A stretch of 33,944 bases of DNA, taken from positions 1 to 33,944 of the forward strand of contig NZ_JAJAUY010000062.1 of assembly GCF_020532625.1 (NCBI RefSeq), read 5' to 3'. This document shows, one piece after another, positions 1-8,331 of this stretch. Position 1 is the first letter of the stretch. The number at the start of each line of letters is the position of its first letter. The notes beneath the pieces were generated by a model that was not told the origin of the DNA, did no database searches, and saw nothing but the letters and a program-made list of their open reading frames with translations. The stretch is from Streptomyces antimicrobicus. GTDB lineage: Bacteria > Actinomycetota > Actinomycetes > Streptomycetales > Streptomycetaceae. The translations under genes were made by a program, and so were the position numbers.

Positions 1-521
1 CGGCCTTGCCGGGGCCGTAGCCCACCGTGGTGCCCGCGCCCACGCCCGCGCCGGGGACCGCCTCGGCGTCCGAGGCGGCCGGGCAGGACGGGCTGCGCGA
101 CGGGTGCCGGGTGCCGATCCCGTGGTCCGGCGGGGAGCCGCCGTACGGCTTCGGGCCGGGCGGGAGCTGGCTGCCGCAGCCCGAGGGGTGGGGCGCGTTC
201 AGCGTGGCCGCGCAGACCGGCGACCCGCACTCCACGCTGGAGCTCTACCGCGCCGCCCTGGAACTGCGCCGCGCGCTTCCAGGCCTGGGCGCCCCGGAGG
301 CGGGCACCGGGGACGGTCCGGCGGTCGGGATGCGGTGGCTGCCCGCGCCCGACGGAGTGCTGCTCTTCAGCCGCCCCGGCTTCGCCTGCACCCTCAACAC
401 CACCTCGGCCCGGGTGGAACTGCCCGCGCCCGGGCGGCCCGTCCTGTCCAGCGCGCCCGTGGAGACCGACGGCCGCACGGTCCTGCTGCCCCCGGATTCG
501 TGCACGTGGTGGGCAATGTGA
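1..521 (+). CDS. GH13 alpha-glucosidase, C-terminal fragment (5' end outside window)
   Basis: This is the last part of a glycoside hydrolase family 13 enzyme, probably an oligo-alpha-1,6- or maltose-type alpha-glucosidase of the Streptomyces AglA group. The frame reads RDGCRVPIPWSG, then a Gly-rich GSWLPQP stretch, then a helix with TLELYRAALELRRA. These mark the end of the GH13 barrel and the start of the C-terminal beta domain. The catalytic residues lie upstream and are not visible. The frame is open from 21 to the TGA at 519-521, but a TAG at 18-20 interrupts it. Bases 1-24 are an exact copy of 2661-2684 in glnE, so the stop may come from a misjoined edge rather than a real mutation. The residues just before the GH13 motif (positions 27-80) are Pro/Ala-rich and look atypical. 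It is followed directly by a MalR-like repressor, which suggests maltose or maltodextrin use. Confidence 0.72.
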
Positions 522-533
522 ACGTCCGACCGG

Positions 534-539
534 TACAGT
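534..539 (+). promoter_or_regulatory. -10-like hexamer for malR (leaderless start)
   Basis: TACAGT fits the TANNNT pattern of principal-sigma -10 boxes and ends 8 nt before the GTG at 548. No clear -35 and no Shine-Dalgarno sequence precede that GTG, so a leaderless transcript is plausible. This is inferred from spacing only. Confidence 0.4.
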
Positions 540-547
540 CCAATCCC

Positions 548-1567
548 GTGACCGCACGGCTTGCCGACATCGCAGCCCAGGCGGGGGTCAGCGAAGCCAC
601 AGTCAGCCGCGTGCTCAACGGCAAGCCCGGTGTGGCCGCGGGCACCCGCGAGTCCGTGCTGGCCGCGCTCGACGTGCTCGGCTACGAACGTCCCGTGCGG
701 CTGCGCCAGCGCAGCGCCGGACTGGTCGGGCTGATAACCCCCGAACTGGACAACCCGATCTTCCCCGCCCTGGCCCAGGTCATCGGCCAGGGCCTCACGC
801 GGCAGGGCTACACCCCGGTCCTCGCCACCCAGACCCCCGGCGGGTCCACCGAGGACGAGCTGACCGAGATGCTGGTCGACCGCGGGGTCTCCGGGATCAT
901 CTTCGTCTCCGGCCTGCACGCCGACACCACGGCCGACACCACGCGCTACGACCAACTGCGCGCCCAGGGCGTCCCCTACGTCCTCATCAACGGCTTCTCC
1001 CCCAAGGTGCAGGCGCCCTTCGTCTCGCCGGACGACCGGGCCGCCATGCACCTGGCGGTGACCCACCTGACCGCGCTCGGCCACACCCGGATCGGGCTGG
1101 CGGTCGGGCCCAAGCGGTTCGTGCCGGTGCTGCGCAAGATCGAGGGCTTCCGGCTGGCGATGCGCGAGCGGCTCGGTCTCGGCGACGCCGAGACCGAGGA
1201 GCTGATCCAGCACTCCCTCTACAGCCTGGAGGGCGGGCAGGCGGCCGCGGCCGCGCTCGTCGGGCGGGGCTGCACGGCGGTGGTGTGCGCCAGCGACATG
1301 ATGGCGCTCGGCGCGATCCGGGCCGCCCGCCAGCAGGGGCTGCGCGTGCCCCAGGACGTCTCCGTCGTCGGGTTCGACGACTCCCCGCTGATAGCGTTCA
1401 CGGACCCGCCGCTGACCACGATCCGCCAGCCGGTGCAGGCCATGGGCCAGGCGGCGGTGCGGACCCTGCTGGAGGAGATCGGCGGCACTCCGGCCCCGCA
1501 CACCGAGTTCGTCTTCATGCCCGAGCTGGTCGTGCGCGGCTCGACCGCGTCCGGCCCCAAGCGGTAG
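548..1567 (+). CDS. malR: LacI-family transcriptional repressor, MalR/Reg1 type
   Basis: A 339-aa LacI-family regulator. The N-terminal helix-turn-helix reads ARLADIAAQAGVSEATVSRV (residues 3-22), followed by the hinge region and a periplasmic-binding-protein-like effector domain that ends with MPELVVRGS. The wording closely resembles the Streptomyces MalR/Reg1 repressor, which controls the malEFG maltose importer and alpha-amylase genes. I chose the GTG at 548 because it places the HTH at the usual distance from the N-terminus and because TACAGT lies 8 nt upstream. A GTG at 518 overlaps the stop of the preceding alpha-glucosidase (GTGA) and would add 10 residues by translational coupling. 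Gene order (glucosidase then malR, same strand) supports a maltose role. From memory, malR is divergent from malEFG in S. coelicolor, so this arrangement may differ. Confidence 0.9.
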   Translation: MTARLADIAAQAGVSEATVSRVLNGKPGVAAGTRESVLAALDVLGYERPVRLRQRSAGLVGLITPELDNPIFPALAQVIGQGLTRQGYTPVLATQTPGGSTEDELTEMLVDRGVSGIIFVSGLHADTTADTTRYDQLRAQGVPYVLINGFSPKVQAPFVSPDDRAAMHLAVTHLTALGHTRIGLAVGPKRFVPVLRKIEGFRLAMRERLGLGDAETEELIQHSLYSLEGGQAAAAALVGRGCTAVVCASDMMALGAIRAARQQGLRVPQDVSVVGFDDSPLIAFTDPPLTTIRQPVQAMGQAAVRTLLEEIGGTPAPHTEFVFMPELVVRGSTASGPKR

Positions 1568-1696
1568 GGCGGCGGCCCTGCCGCGCCGTGCGGTGTTCTC
1601 GGGGGAGGATGTCGTCCCTGCGGGGGACCCCGTGCGCCGAAGACCGTCCCGAGGGATGATCGGAGGGCGAGGACCCATCTGGCAGACTCTCTCCCC

Positions 1697-2596
1697 ATGG
1701 GTGAATCGAGCGTGAAGACACTGGAAACCCCGACGGACGTCTCGTCACCCACCGTGACCGAGACGGAGGCCCGTCGGGACACCGGTCACGCTCTGCTGGA
1801 GCGGCTGCGGGCCCCGCGCCGGCCGCGGATCTGGTTCGAGATCCTGCTCATCGCGGTCAGCTACTGGACGTACTCGCTCATCCGCAACGCCGTGCCCGAG
1901 CAGAAGAGCGTCGCGCTGGCGAACGCCGACTGGATCTGGGCCGTGGAGAGCCGGATCGGCATCGCCGTGGAGCACACCGTCAACCACGCGGTCAACTCCG
2001 TGACGTGGCTGATCGTGGGCATGAACTACTACTACGCCACCCTCCACTTCATCGTGACCATCGGCGTGCTGGTGTGGATCTACCGCTTCCACCCGGGCCG
2101 GTACGCCGCGGCCCGCATGGTCCTGTTCGCCACCACCGGTGTGGCGCTCGTCGGCTACTACCTGTACCCGCTCGCTCCGCCCCGGCTGATGAACGGCCAG
2201 GACTTCATCGACACCGTGCTGGTGCACCACACCTGGGGCTCGATGGCCTCGGGCAACCTCAAGCACATGTCCAACCAGTACGCGGCCATGCCCTCCATGC
2301 ACATAGGGTGGTCGCTCTGGTGCGGCCTGACGATCTTCGCGGTCGCCTCCGCCCCCTGGGCCCGGATCCTGGGCCTGCTCTACCCGACCGCGACGCTCGT
2401 CGTCATCGTGGCCACCGCCAACCACTTCTGGCTCGACGCCGTGGGCGGCATGCTCTGCCTGGGCTTCGGCTACGCGGTCTCCCGCTCCTGGTACGGCTCC
2501 CTGCCCCACCGCCTCCCCCGCCACCCGGTCCGCACGGACCGCCATCCCGCGGCGGAGGCCCTGCTGAACCGCTTCCGCACCCGTCAGGCGCCGTAG
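1697..2596 (+). CDS. PAP2-family (Aur1/inositolphosphotransferase-like) membrane phosphatase
   Basis: A 299-aa polytopic membrane protein with about six hydrophobic segments between residues 45 and 265. Two motifs of the PAP2 superfamily are visible: PSMH at residues 199-202 (the PSGH-type motif with the acid/base His) and NHFWLDAVGG from 242 (the last motif with the nucleophilic His and its Asp partner). The Met in PSMH and the overall form fit the PAP2_3 branch, which includes inositol phosphorylceramide synthase-like enzymes. The likely substrate is a lipid phosphate or a phospholipid head group at the membrane; the exact substrate cannot be read from sequence. The ATG at 1697 has no strong Shine-Dalgarno sequence. 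Its 3' end overlaps the convergent glnE gene by 13 bp. Confidence 0.88.
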   Translation: MGESSVKTLETPTDVSSPTVTETEARRDTGHALLERLRAPRRPRIWFEILLIAVSYWTYSLIRNAVPEQKSVALANADWIWAVESRIGIAVEHTVNHAVNSVTWLIVGMNYYYATLHFIVTIGVLVWIYRFHPGRYAAARMVLFATTGVALVGYYLYPLAPPRLMNGQDFIDTVLVHHTWGSMASGNLKHMSNQYAAMPSMHIGWSLWCGLTIFAVASAPWARILGLLYPTATLVVIVATANHFWLDAVGGMLCLGFGYAVSRSWYGSLPHRLPRHPVRTDRHPAAEALLNRFRTRQAP

Positions 2597-5574
2597 AAGA
2601 GGTCCTCCACGACCGCGCGGGCCCGGCGCGTGGTGCGGCGGTAGTCGTCCAGCATCTCGCCGGCCTTGCCGGGGCCGTAGCCCAGGTAGCGCGAGACGGC
2701 GGCCAGCTCCCTGGAGTCCGACGGGAAGGTGTCGCCGGCCCGGCCGCGGACCAGCATCACCGCGTTGCGCACGCGGGTCGCCAGGACCCAGGCCTCGTCC
2801 AGGATCTGCGCCTCCTCGGTCGGCAGCAGCCCAGCCGCGCGCGCGGCGGACAGGGCGCGGCGGGTCCGGGTGGTGCGCAGGCCCGGTTCGGCCCAGGCGT
2901 GGCGCATCTGGATCAGCTGGACGGTCCACTCGACGTCGCTGAGCCCGCCGCGGCCGAGCTTGGTGTGCAGGGCGGGGTCGGCACCGCGCGGCAGCCGTTC
3001 GGACTCCATCCGGGCCTTCAGCCGGCGGATCTCGCGGACCGCGTCCTCGCCCAGGCCCTCCATCGGGTACCGCAGCGGGTCGACGAGCTCGATGAACCGG
3101 CGGCCGAGGTCCTCGTCGCCGGCCACCGGCTCGGCGCGCAGCAGGGCCTGGCTCTCCCAGACCAGGGACCAGCGCTTGTAGTAGGCGGCGTAGGAGGACA
3201 GCGTCCGCACCAGCGGACCGCTGCGGCCCTCCGGCCGCAGGTCGGCGTCGATCAGCAGCGGCGGGTCCGCGGTGGGCAGTTGCAGCAGGCGGCGCATCTC
3301 GGCGATGACCGCCTGGGCGGCCTTGGCGGCCTCCTGTTCGTCCACGCCCTCGCGGGGCTCGTGGACGAAGAGGACGTCGGCGTCGGAGCCGTAGCCCAGT
3401 TCGTGGCCGCCGAAGCGGCCCATGCCGATGATCGCGAACCGGGTCGGCAGGGTGTCGCCCCACTGGGCGCTGACGGCGGCGCGCAGCGCGCCGGCCACGG
3501 TGGCGGCGGTGAGGTCGGAGACGGCGTCGCCGACCCGGTCGACGAGGGCGCCGTGGTCCTCGGTGGCCGGCCGGTCCTCGGTGCCGTACGAGGCGATGAT
3601 GTCGGCCGCGGTGGTGCGGAACAGCTCGCGGCGGCGGACACCGCGGGCGGCGCTCACCCCGGCCTCGGCGCTGTCGGCGCGCCCGACGGCGGCGAGGACC
3701 TCCTGCTCCAGGGCCTCGTGGCTGCGCGGCTGCAACCCTTCGGGGTCGCCGAGCAGGGCGACGGCCTCGGGGGCGCGCAGCAGCAGGTCGGGGGCCAGCC
3801 GGCCGGCGGACAGCACCCGGGCCAGGTTCTCGGCGGCGGCGCCCTCGTCGCGCAGCAGCCGTAGGTACCACGGGGTCTTGCCCAGGGCGTCGGAGACCTT
3901 GCGGAAGTTCAGCAGGCCGGCGTCCGGGTCGGCGGAGTCGGCGAACCAGCCCAGCAGCACCGGCAGCAGGGTGCGCTGGATGGCGGCCTTGCGGGTCACA
4001 CCGGAGGCCAGGGCCTCCAGGTGGCGCAGGGCCGCGGCGGGGTCGGCGTAGCCGAGGGCCTCCAGGCGCTGGCCGGCGGCGCGCGGGGAGAGCCGGATCT
4101 CGCCGGGGGCGAGCTGGGCGACCGCGTCGAGCAGCGGCCGGTAGAAGAGCTTCTCGTGCAGCCGGCGGACCACGGAGGCGTGCCGCTTCCAGGCCTTGGT
4201 CAGCTCGGCGACCGGCTCGGTGCGCAGCCCCATGGAGCGGCCGAGGCGGCGCAGGTCGGCCTCGTCCTCGGGGACGAGGTGGGTGCGGCGCAGCCGGTAG
4301 AGCTGGATGCGGTGCTCCATGGCGCGCAGGAACCGGTACGCGTCGCCGAGTTGGGCGGCGTCGGTGCGGCCGACGTAGCCGCCGGCGGCCAGGGCGTGCA
4401 GGGCGTCGAGGGTGGTGCCGGAGTGCAGCGAGGCGTCGCTGCGGCCGTGCACGAGCTGGAGCAGCTGGACGGCGAACTCGACGTCGCGCAGGCCGCCCGG
4501 GCCCAGTTTCAGCTCGCGGTCGACCTGGGCGGCGGGGATGTTGTCGACGACGCGGCGGCGCATCTTCTGGACGTCGGCGACGAAGTTCTCGCGTTCGGCG
4601 GCCTGCCACACGAGCGGTGTTATGGCCTCGACGTACTGGGCGCCGAGCTCGGGGTCGCCGGCGACGGCCCGGGCCTTGAGCAGGGCCTGGAACTCCCAGG
4701 TCTTGGCCCAGCGCTGGTAGTAGGCCATGTGGGAGGAGAGGGTGCGCACCAGCGGTCCGTTGCGGCCCTCGGGGCGCAGGTTGGCGTCGACCGGCCAGAT
4801 CGAGCCCTCGACGGTGGTCTCGGAGCAGATCCGCATCAGGTGCGAGGCGAGGCGGGTGGCGGCCTGGAGCGCCTTGCCCTCGTCGGTGCCGTGGGCGGCG
4901 TCCCCGACGAAGATCACGTCGACGTCGGAGACGTAGTTGAGCTCGTTGCCGCCGCACTTGCCCATCGCGATGACGGCGAGCCGGCAGGCGGCCGCGTCCT
5001 CGGGGGCGGCGGCGCTCGCGATCCGCAGGGCGGCGCGCAGGGTGGCGGTGGCGAGGTCGGCGAGCTCGGCGGCGGTCTCGGCGACGTCGATGGTGCCGCA
5101 GACGTCGCGGGCGGCGATGGACAGCAGGCAGCGGCGGTAGGCGACGCGCAGCGCGACGGGGTCCTCGGCCGGGGCCAGGCCCCGTTCGAACTCGGCGAGG
5201 CCGGGGTGCAGGTCGGCGGAGGTCTCGTAGGTGAGCAGGGCCCGCCAGTCGGAGGGGTGGCGGGCGAGGTGGTCGGCGAGGGCCTCGGAGGCGCCGAGCA
5301 CCCCGAGCAGCCGGTCGCGCAGCGGCTTGGCGCTGACCAGGGTGGCGAGGAACGCGGGCCGCTCGTCCTCGGGCTGGGCCTCGGCGAGCCGGACGAGGCC
5401 GCGCAGGGCGAGGTCGGGGTCGGCGGTGGCGCCGAGCGCGTCGAGGAGGACGGGGTCGGTGCGGACGGCGGACAGCGCGGCGGAGTCGAGCAGCCGGGCC
5501 GCGGCCGAGGGGTCGGTGAATCCGCTGCGCAGCAGCTGGATGAACGTGCTGCTCCGGCGTCCGGGGACCGTCAC
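2584..5574 (-). CDS. glnE: Bifunctional glutamine synthetase adenylyltransferase/adenylyl-removing enzyme GlnE
   Basis: A 996-aa protein with the duplicated architecture of GlnE, which attaches and removes AMP on a tyrosine of glutamine synthetase I according to nitrogen status. Each half has a nucleotidyltransferase motif: GGNELNYVSDVD near residues 205-218 (N-terminal, deadenylylation) and GGHELGYGSDAD near 720-733 (C-terminal, adenylylation). Both retain the Gly-Gly and the D-x-D metal ligands. GlnD-type helical segments follow each. I chose the GTG at 5572-5574, which gives VTVPGRRSS as the N-terminus, as in other streptomycete GlnE, with AGGAAAGG just upstream. A start at 5595 would add seven residues. 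TAGGCT on the minus strand at 5619-5614 could be its -10. The gene stands near a glutamine synthetase gene (8332-9693), separated by a PIG-L gene. Confidence 0.95.
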   Translation of the reverse strand: MTVPGRRSSTFIQLLRSGFTDPSAAARLLDSAALSAVRTDPVLLDALGATADPDLALRGLVRLAEAQPEDERPAFLATLVSAKPLRDRLLGVLGASEALADHLARHPSDWRALLTYETSADLHPGLAEFERGLAPAEDPVALRVAYRRCLLSIAARDVCGTIDVAETAAELADLATATLRAALRIASAAAPEDAAACRLAVIAMGKCGGNELNYVSDVDVIFVGDAAHGTDEGKALQAATRLASHLMRICSETTVEGSIWPVDANLRPEGRNGPLVRTLSSHMAYYQRWAKTWEFQALLKARAVAGDPELGAQYVEAITPLVWQAAERENFVADVQKMRRRVVDNIPAAQVDRELKLGPGGLRDVEFAVQLLQLVHGRSDASLHSGTTLDALHALAAGGYVGRTDAAQLGDAYRFLRAMEHRIQLYRLRRTHLVPEDEADLRRLGRSMGLRTEPVAELTKAWKRHASVVRRLHEKLFYRPLLDAVAQLAPGEIRLSPRAAGQRLEALGYADPAAALRHLEALASGVTRKAAIQRTLLPVLLGWFADSADPDAGLLNFRKVSDALGKTPWYLRLLRDEGAAAENLARVLSAGRLAPDLLLRAPEAVALLGDPEGLQPRSHEALEQEVLAAVGRADSAEAGVSAARGVRRRELFRTTAADIIASYGTEDRPATEDHGALVDRVGDAVSDLTAATVAGALRAAVSAQWGDTLPTRFAIIGMGRFGGHELGYGSDADVLFVHEPREGVDEQEAAKAAQAVIAEMRRLLQLPTADPPLLIDADLRPEGRSGPLVRTLSSYAAYYKRWSLVWESQALLRAEPVAGDEDLGRRFIELVDPLRYPMEGLGEDAVREIRRLKARMESERLPRGADPALHTKLGRGGLSDVEWTVQLIQMRHAWAEPGLRTTRTRRALSAARAAGLLPTEEAQILDEAWVLATRVRNAVMLVRGRAGDTFPSDSRELAAVSRYLGYGPGKAGEMLDDYRRTTRRARAVVEDLFYGA

Positions 5575-6184
5575 GTGGCCGCCTTTCCTCTCCACTTCGC
5601 CTGCCTGCGGTCGAGCCTAGGCCTTTTCGGGGGCGGATGCGGGGCGTCGGGGGGTGTGCCTGGGGGTGGGCGTGTGTGGGGGTGTGGGGGTGTGGGGTTG
5701 GGCGCGAGGGCGGGGGCGGGTGGTGGGGCGGGGGCGGGTGGTGGGGTGGGGGCTCGTGCATGGGGCGTGTGTGCCGGGGGGCGTGCGGGTGGCGTGCGCG
5801 GGGGACGTGCGGGTGGCGCATGGGGGGGGCGCGTGCGCGTGAAGGTGTGCGACGTCACAGACGGGGCGCCCGGGACGGGGCGCGGCGACCCGGGCGCGGG
5901 CTCCGCCCCAGGTCACGGGCGTCCGCGGCGTGATCTGCGTAACACCGGGCGCCCGGACACCCCTTGAGCGCCAATACGGACAAATATCACCTAATCCCCA
6001 TCAACTACCGCCCGCATTCCGGCCCGTTACGGGCGATCGCGACCGTTCAAGGCACAATCGGATCCGGTCCATGTCGGATGCAACGGAGTCATCGGTCGAG
6101 TCGGTGAACCAACTTCCGCGAAATGACCTCTCTCTGAACGACCAGCACGATTTCGGACCTGCACGACCACGGGGGGCCTGACCG
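5575..6184. other. 610-bp divergent spacer between glnE and the PIG-L gene, with G-run tract
   Basis: The part nearest glnE holds its ribosome binding site and a possible -10. Bases 5629-5830 are extremely G-rich on the plus strand, with runs of 3-9 G separated by T or C, including an exact 18-bp tandem duplication at 5708-5725 and 5726-5743. From about 5940 to 6130 the DNA is noticeably richer in A/T and probably carries the PIG-L promoter; I could not fix its -35 and -10. A 36-codon ORF at 6071-6181 ends 3 nt before the PIG-L start codon. I see no larger convincing gene: open frames across the G-run tract are low-complexity Pro/His/Arg or Gly/Val/Trp on both strands. Confidence 0.8.
5708..5743. 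repeat. Two exact 18-bp G-rich tandem copies (G-quadruplex candidate)
   Basis: The 18-bp unit GGGCGGGGGCGGGTGGTG occurs twice in a row at 5708-5725 and 5726-5743, followed by GGGTGGGGG. It is the core of the G-run tract at 5629-5830. Four or more closely spaced G-runs on one strand meet the usual sequence rule for G-quadruplexes. The complementary C-rich strand is the coding-strand side for glnE. Confidence 0.75.
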
Positions 6185-8260
6185 ATGCCCGTTGCCCGGC
6201 GCCACATACGCCTCGCGGCACTGTTCACGGTGCTCGCCGCCGGCACCACCGGCGTCCTCGCCGTCGCCGAGGGCCAGGGCTCCACGCCCGACGCCGCGCC
6301 GCGCCCGCCGCAGACGCCCGCGCTCGGCGCCAGCACCACCTCCGGCTCGGTCCTGCAGGTCGTCGCCCACCCCGACGACGACCTGTTCTTCATGAACCCC
6401 GACCTCAGCCGCTCGATCCTCTCCGGCACCCCGGTCACCACCACCTTCCTGACCTCCGGCGAGGCCGACGGCATCAACCAGGCCGGCGGACACCTCGGCG
6501 ACCCCAAGCAGCCCGCCGACCTCGCCCGCTACTCCGAGGCCCGGCAGAACGGCATACGGTCCGCCTACGCCCAGATGGCCACCGGCGACCGCACCAGCGC
6601 CTGGAAGCGCACCGCGATACCCACCGACGGCGGCGGCTGGGCCGAGGTGGACGTCCTGGTCGCCAAGCCCGAGGTCAACCTGGTCTGGCTCCAGATGCGC
6701 GAGGCGGGCAGCATCGGCGCGGACCGCCCGGAGAGCATGCGCGGGCTGTGGGACGGCCGGATACCGGCGCTGGCCTCCCAGCTCACCTCCGGCACCCCCG
6801 TCAAGCAGAACTTCACGTACACCAAGGACCAGGTGATCCGCACGATCGCCGGCGTCCTGGAGCGGTACAAGCCGACGACGATACGCATGCAGGACCCGAC
6901 GCCCGGCAAGTTCTCCGACGGCAAGATCACCGACCACCAGGACCACATGTACGGCGCCCGCTTCGTGCAGGCCGCCACCGAGCGGTACGCCCAGGTCACC
7001 GACCGCCCGCACTTCTCGGTCCAGAACTACCTCGGCTACCTCAACGGCTCCCTGCCGCACGTGCTCGACCCCACGACCGTCGAGACGAAGCTGAACTACC
7101 TCAAGACCTATGCCTGGCTCGACCGCGCGCCGTACTGCGGCAGCTCCTCCGGCTGCGGCGACCGCAAGGTGGCCGCCCGTCCCGCCGGCCGGGACTGGGC
7201 GCAGAGCATCCGCTACTCGCGCGGCGACCACACCTCCTGGCTGACCGAGGGCGCGGGCGGCCGGCTCTGGGCCTTCTCCGTCCTCGACGGCCACATGGCG
7301 TACTGGACCCGGACCGGCCCCGAGGCCCGGTGGTCCGGCCCCACCCTGCTGCCCGGCGCCGGCATGGACCCGGGCGCCACGACCGCCACCCTGCCCGACG
7401 GCCGCGTCGCCGTCGTCGGCACCCGCACCACGCTGGGGCAGCGCCCGCAGGACTACCGGCGCGAGGTCGTCTACGCCGTCCAGTCCGCGGCCGACGGGCC
7501 CTTCGGGGGCTGGCAGTCGCTCGGCACCCCCGAGCGGGCCGACCAGGACGGCACCTCGGCGATCAGCGGACCGGTGCTGGCGGTGGCCCCGGACGGCCGG
7601 GTGACCGTCTACCTGCGCGACGCCGGGCGCACCCTGCGGGCGAGCGAGCAGCAGCCGGACGGCGGCTTCGGCCCCTGGGCCACGCTCGGCGGCTCGGACC
7701 TGCAGTCCGACCCGGCGACCGCCACCGACTCCGCCGGCCGCCGGCACGTCTACGCCACCACCGCCACCACGGTCCTGGCCTGGATCCAGCCCTCGCCGGG
7801 CGCCCCGCTCCAGGGGCCCTTCCCCACCGGCCTGCCCGCGACGACCGTCCCGCTGACGGCCACCGCCGACGGCGACGGGGTCCGGCTGTGGTTCCGCCGC
7901 CCGGACTCGGGGCTCGTCCGCACCGCCCTGGTCACCGCCGACGGCACCCGCCCGGTGGTCTCGGACGTCACCGAGGCGGGCGGCCGGGCCGGCTACGGCG
8001 CCGTCAGCGTGGCCGGCCGCCTGGTCTCGGGCCGCGCCGGCTCCGGCGCGATCGGCACCACGTCCCTCGGCGCACCGCCGGAGTGGACGGAGTCCCGGAT
8101 GCTCTACGCCGGCGCCCCGGCCAGCGTCCTGGAACCGGCCGGCGCCACCACCACGGTCGTCCTCGGCCTCGACGCCGAACTCCACGTCACCTCGACCGTC
8201 CCCACCACCGACCCCACCCGCCCGTCCCACACCACGTGGCGCCCGGCCATCCGCCCCTGA
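6185..8260 (+). CDS. Exported PIG-L family deacetylase with C-terminal beta-propeller-like region
   Basis: A 691-aa protein with an N-terminal signal sequence (two Arg, then LAALFTVLAAGTTGVLAV, residues about 6-28). Residues about 50-300 form a PIG-L (LmbE-like) domain: metal-binding AHPDDD with His62, Asp64 and Asp65, and a later DHQDH at 250-254 that should supply the third ligand. PIG-L enzymes are Zn-dependent N-acetylglucosamine-type deacetylases. Residues about 350-690 repeat short W/G-rich blades (LWAFS, YWTRTG, GWQSLG, GPWATLGG), resembling PLL-type or tachylectin-like propellers that often bind sugars. Together these suggest an extracellular deacetylase acting on a glycan or glycoconjugate; the substrate is unknown. 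The ATG at 6185 follows a GGGGGG stretch. It converges on the glutamine synthetase gene, with a hairpin between them. Confidence 0.88.
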   Translation: MPVARRHIRLAALFTVLAAGTTGVLAVAEGQGSTPDAAPRPPQTPALGASTTSGSVLQVVAHPDDDLFFMNPDLSRSILSGTPVTTTFLTSGEADGINQAGGHLGDPKQPADLARYSEARQNGIRSAYAQMATGDRTSAWKRTAIPTDGGGWAEVDVLVAKPEVNLVWLQMREAGSIGADRPESMRGLWDGRIPALASQLTSGTPVKQNFTYTKDQVIRTIAGVLERYKPTTIRMQDPTPGKFSDGKITDHQDHMYGARFVQAATERYAQVTDRPHFSVQNYLGYLNGSLPHVLDPTTVETKLNYLKTYAWLDRAPYCGSSSGCGDRKVAARPAGRDWAQSIRYSRGDHTSWLTEGAGGRLWAFSVLDGHMAYWTRTGPEARWSGPTLLPGAGMDPGATTATLPDGRVAVVGTRTTLGQRPQDYRREVVYAVQSAADGPFGGWQSLGTPERADQDGTSAISGPVLAVAPDGRVTVYLRDAGRTLRASEQQPDGGFGPWATLGGSDLQSDPATATDSAGRRHVYATTATTVLAWIQPSPGAPLQGPFPTGLPATTVPLTATADGDGVRLWFRRPDSGLVRTALVTADGTRPVVSDVTEAGGRAGYGAVSVAGRLVSGRAGSGAIGTTSLGAPPEWTESRMLYAGAPASVLEPAGATTTVVLGLDAELHVTSTVPTTDPTRPSHTTWRPAIRP

Positions 8261-8279
8261 CCGAACCCTGACGGCAAAC

Positions 8280-8311
8280 GGCCCCCGCAGCGCAACCACG
8301 CCACGGGGGCC
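8280..8311. terminator. Bidirectional hairpin terminator between PIG-L gene and glnA2
   Basis: GGCCCCCG at 8280-8287 pairs perfectly with CGGGGGCC at 8304-8311 around a 16-nt loop. It lies in the 71-bp gap between two convergent genes. There is no T-run, as is common in streptomycete terminators. Confidence 0.65.
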
Positions 8312-8331
8312 GCACCCCACGCCCCGCGCTG

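Noticed and set aside
1745..5821. 1358-codon open frame on the minus strand, and several 500-1000-codon frames elsewhere on both strands
   Set aside because: They are shadows of glnE and other real genes. High GC at codon position 3 leaves stops rare in other frames, and their peptides are Arg/Pro/Gly/Ala-rich with no domains.
5571..5858. Pro/His/Arg-rich minus-strand frames across the G-run tract
   Set aside because: They are a translation of low-complexity C-runs and would overlap the start of glnE.
5930..6181. 83-codon plus-strand frame before the PIG-L gene
   Set aside because: The first 47 codons show no ribosome binding site and have no recognisable content; only the last 36 codons from 6071 are kept as a weak leader-ORF idea.
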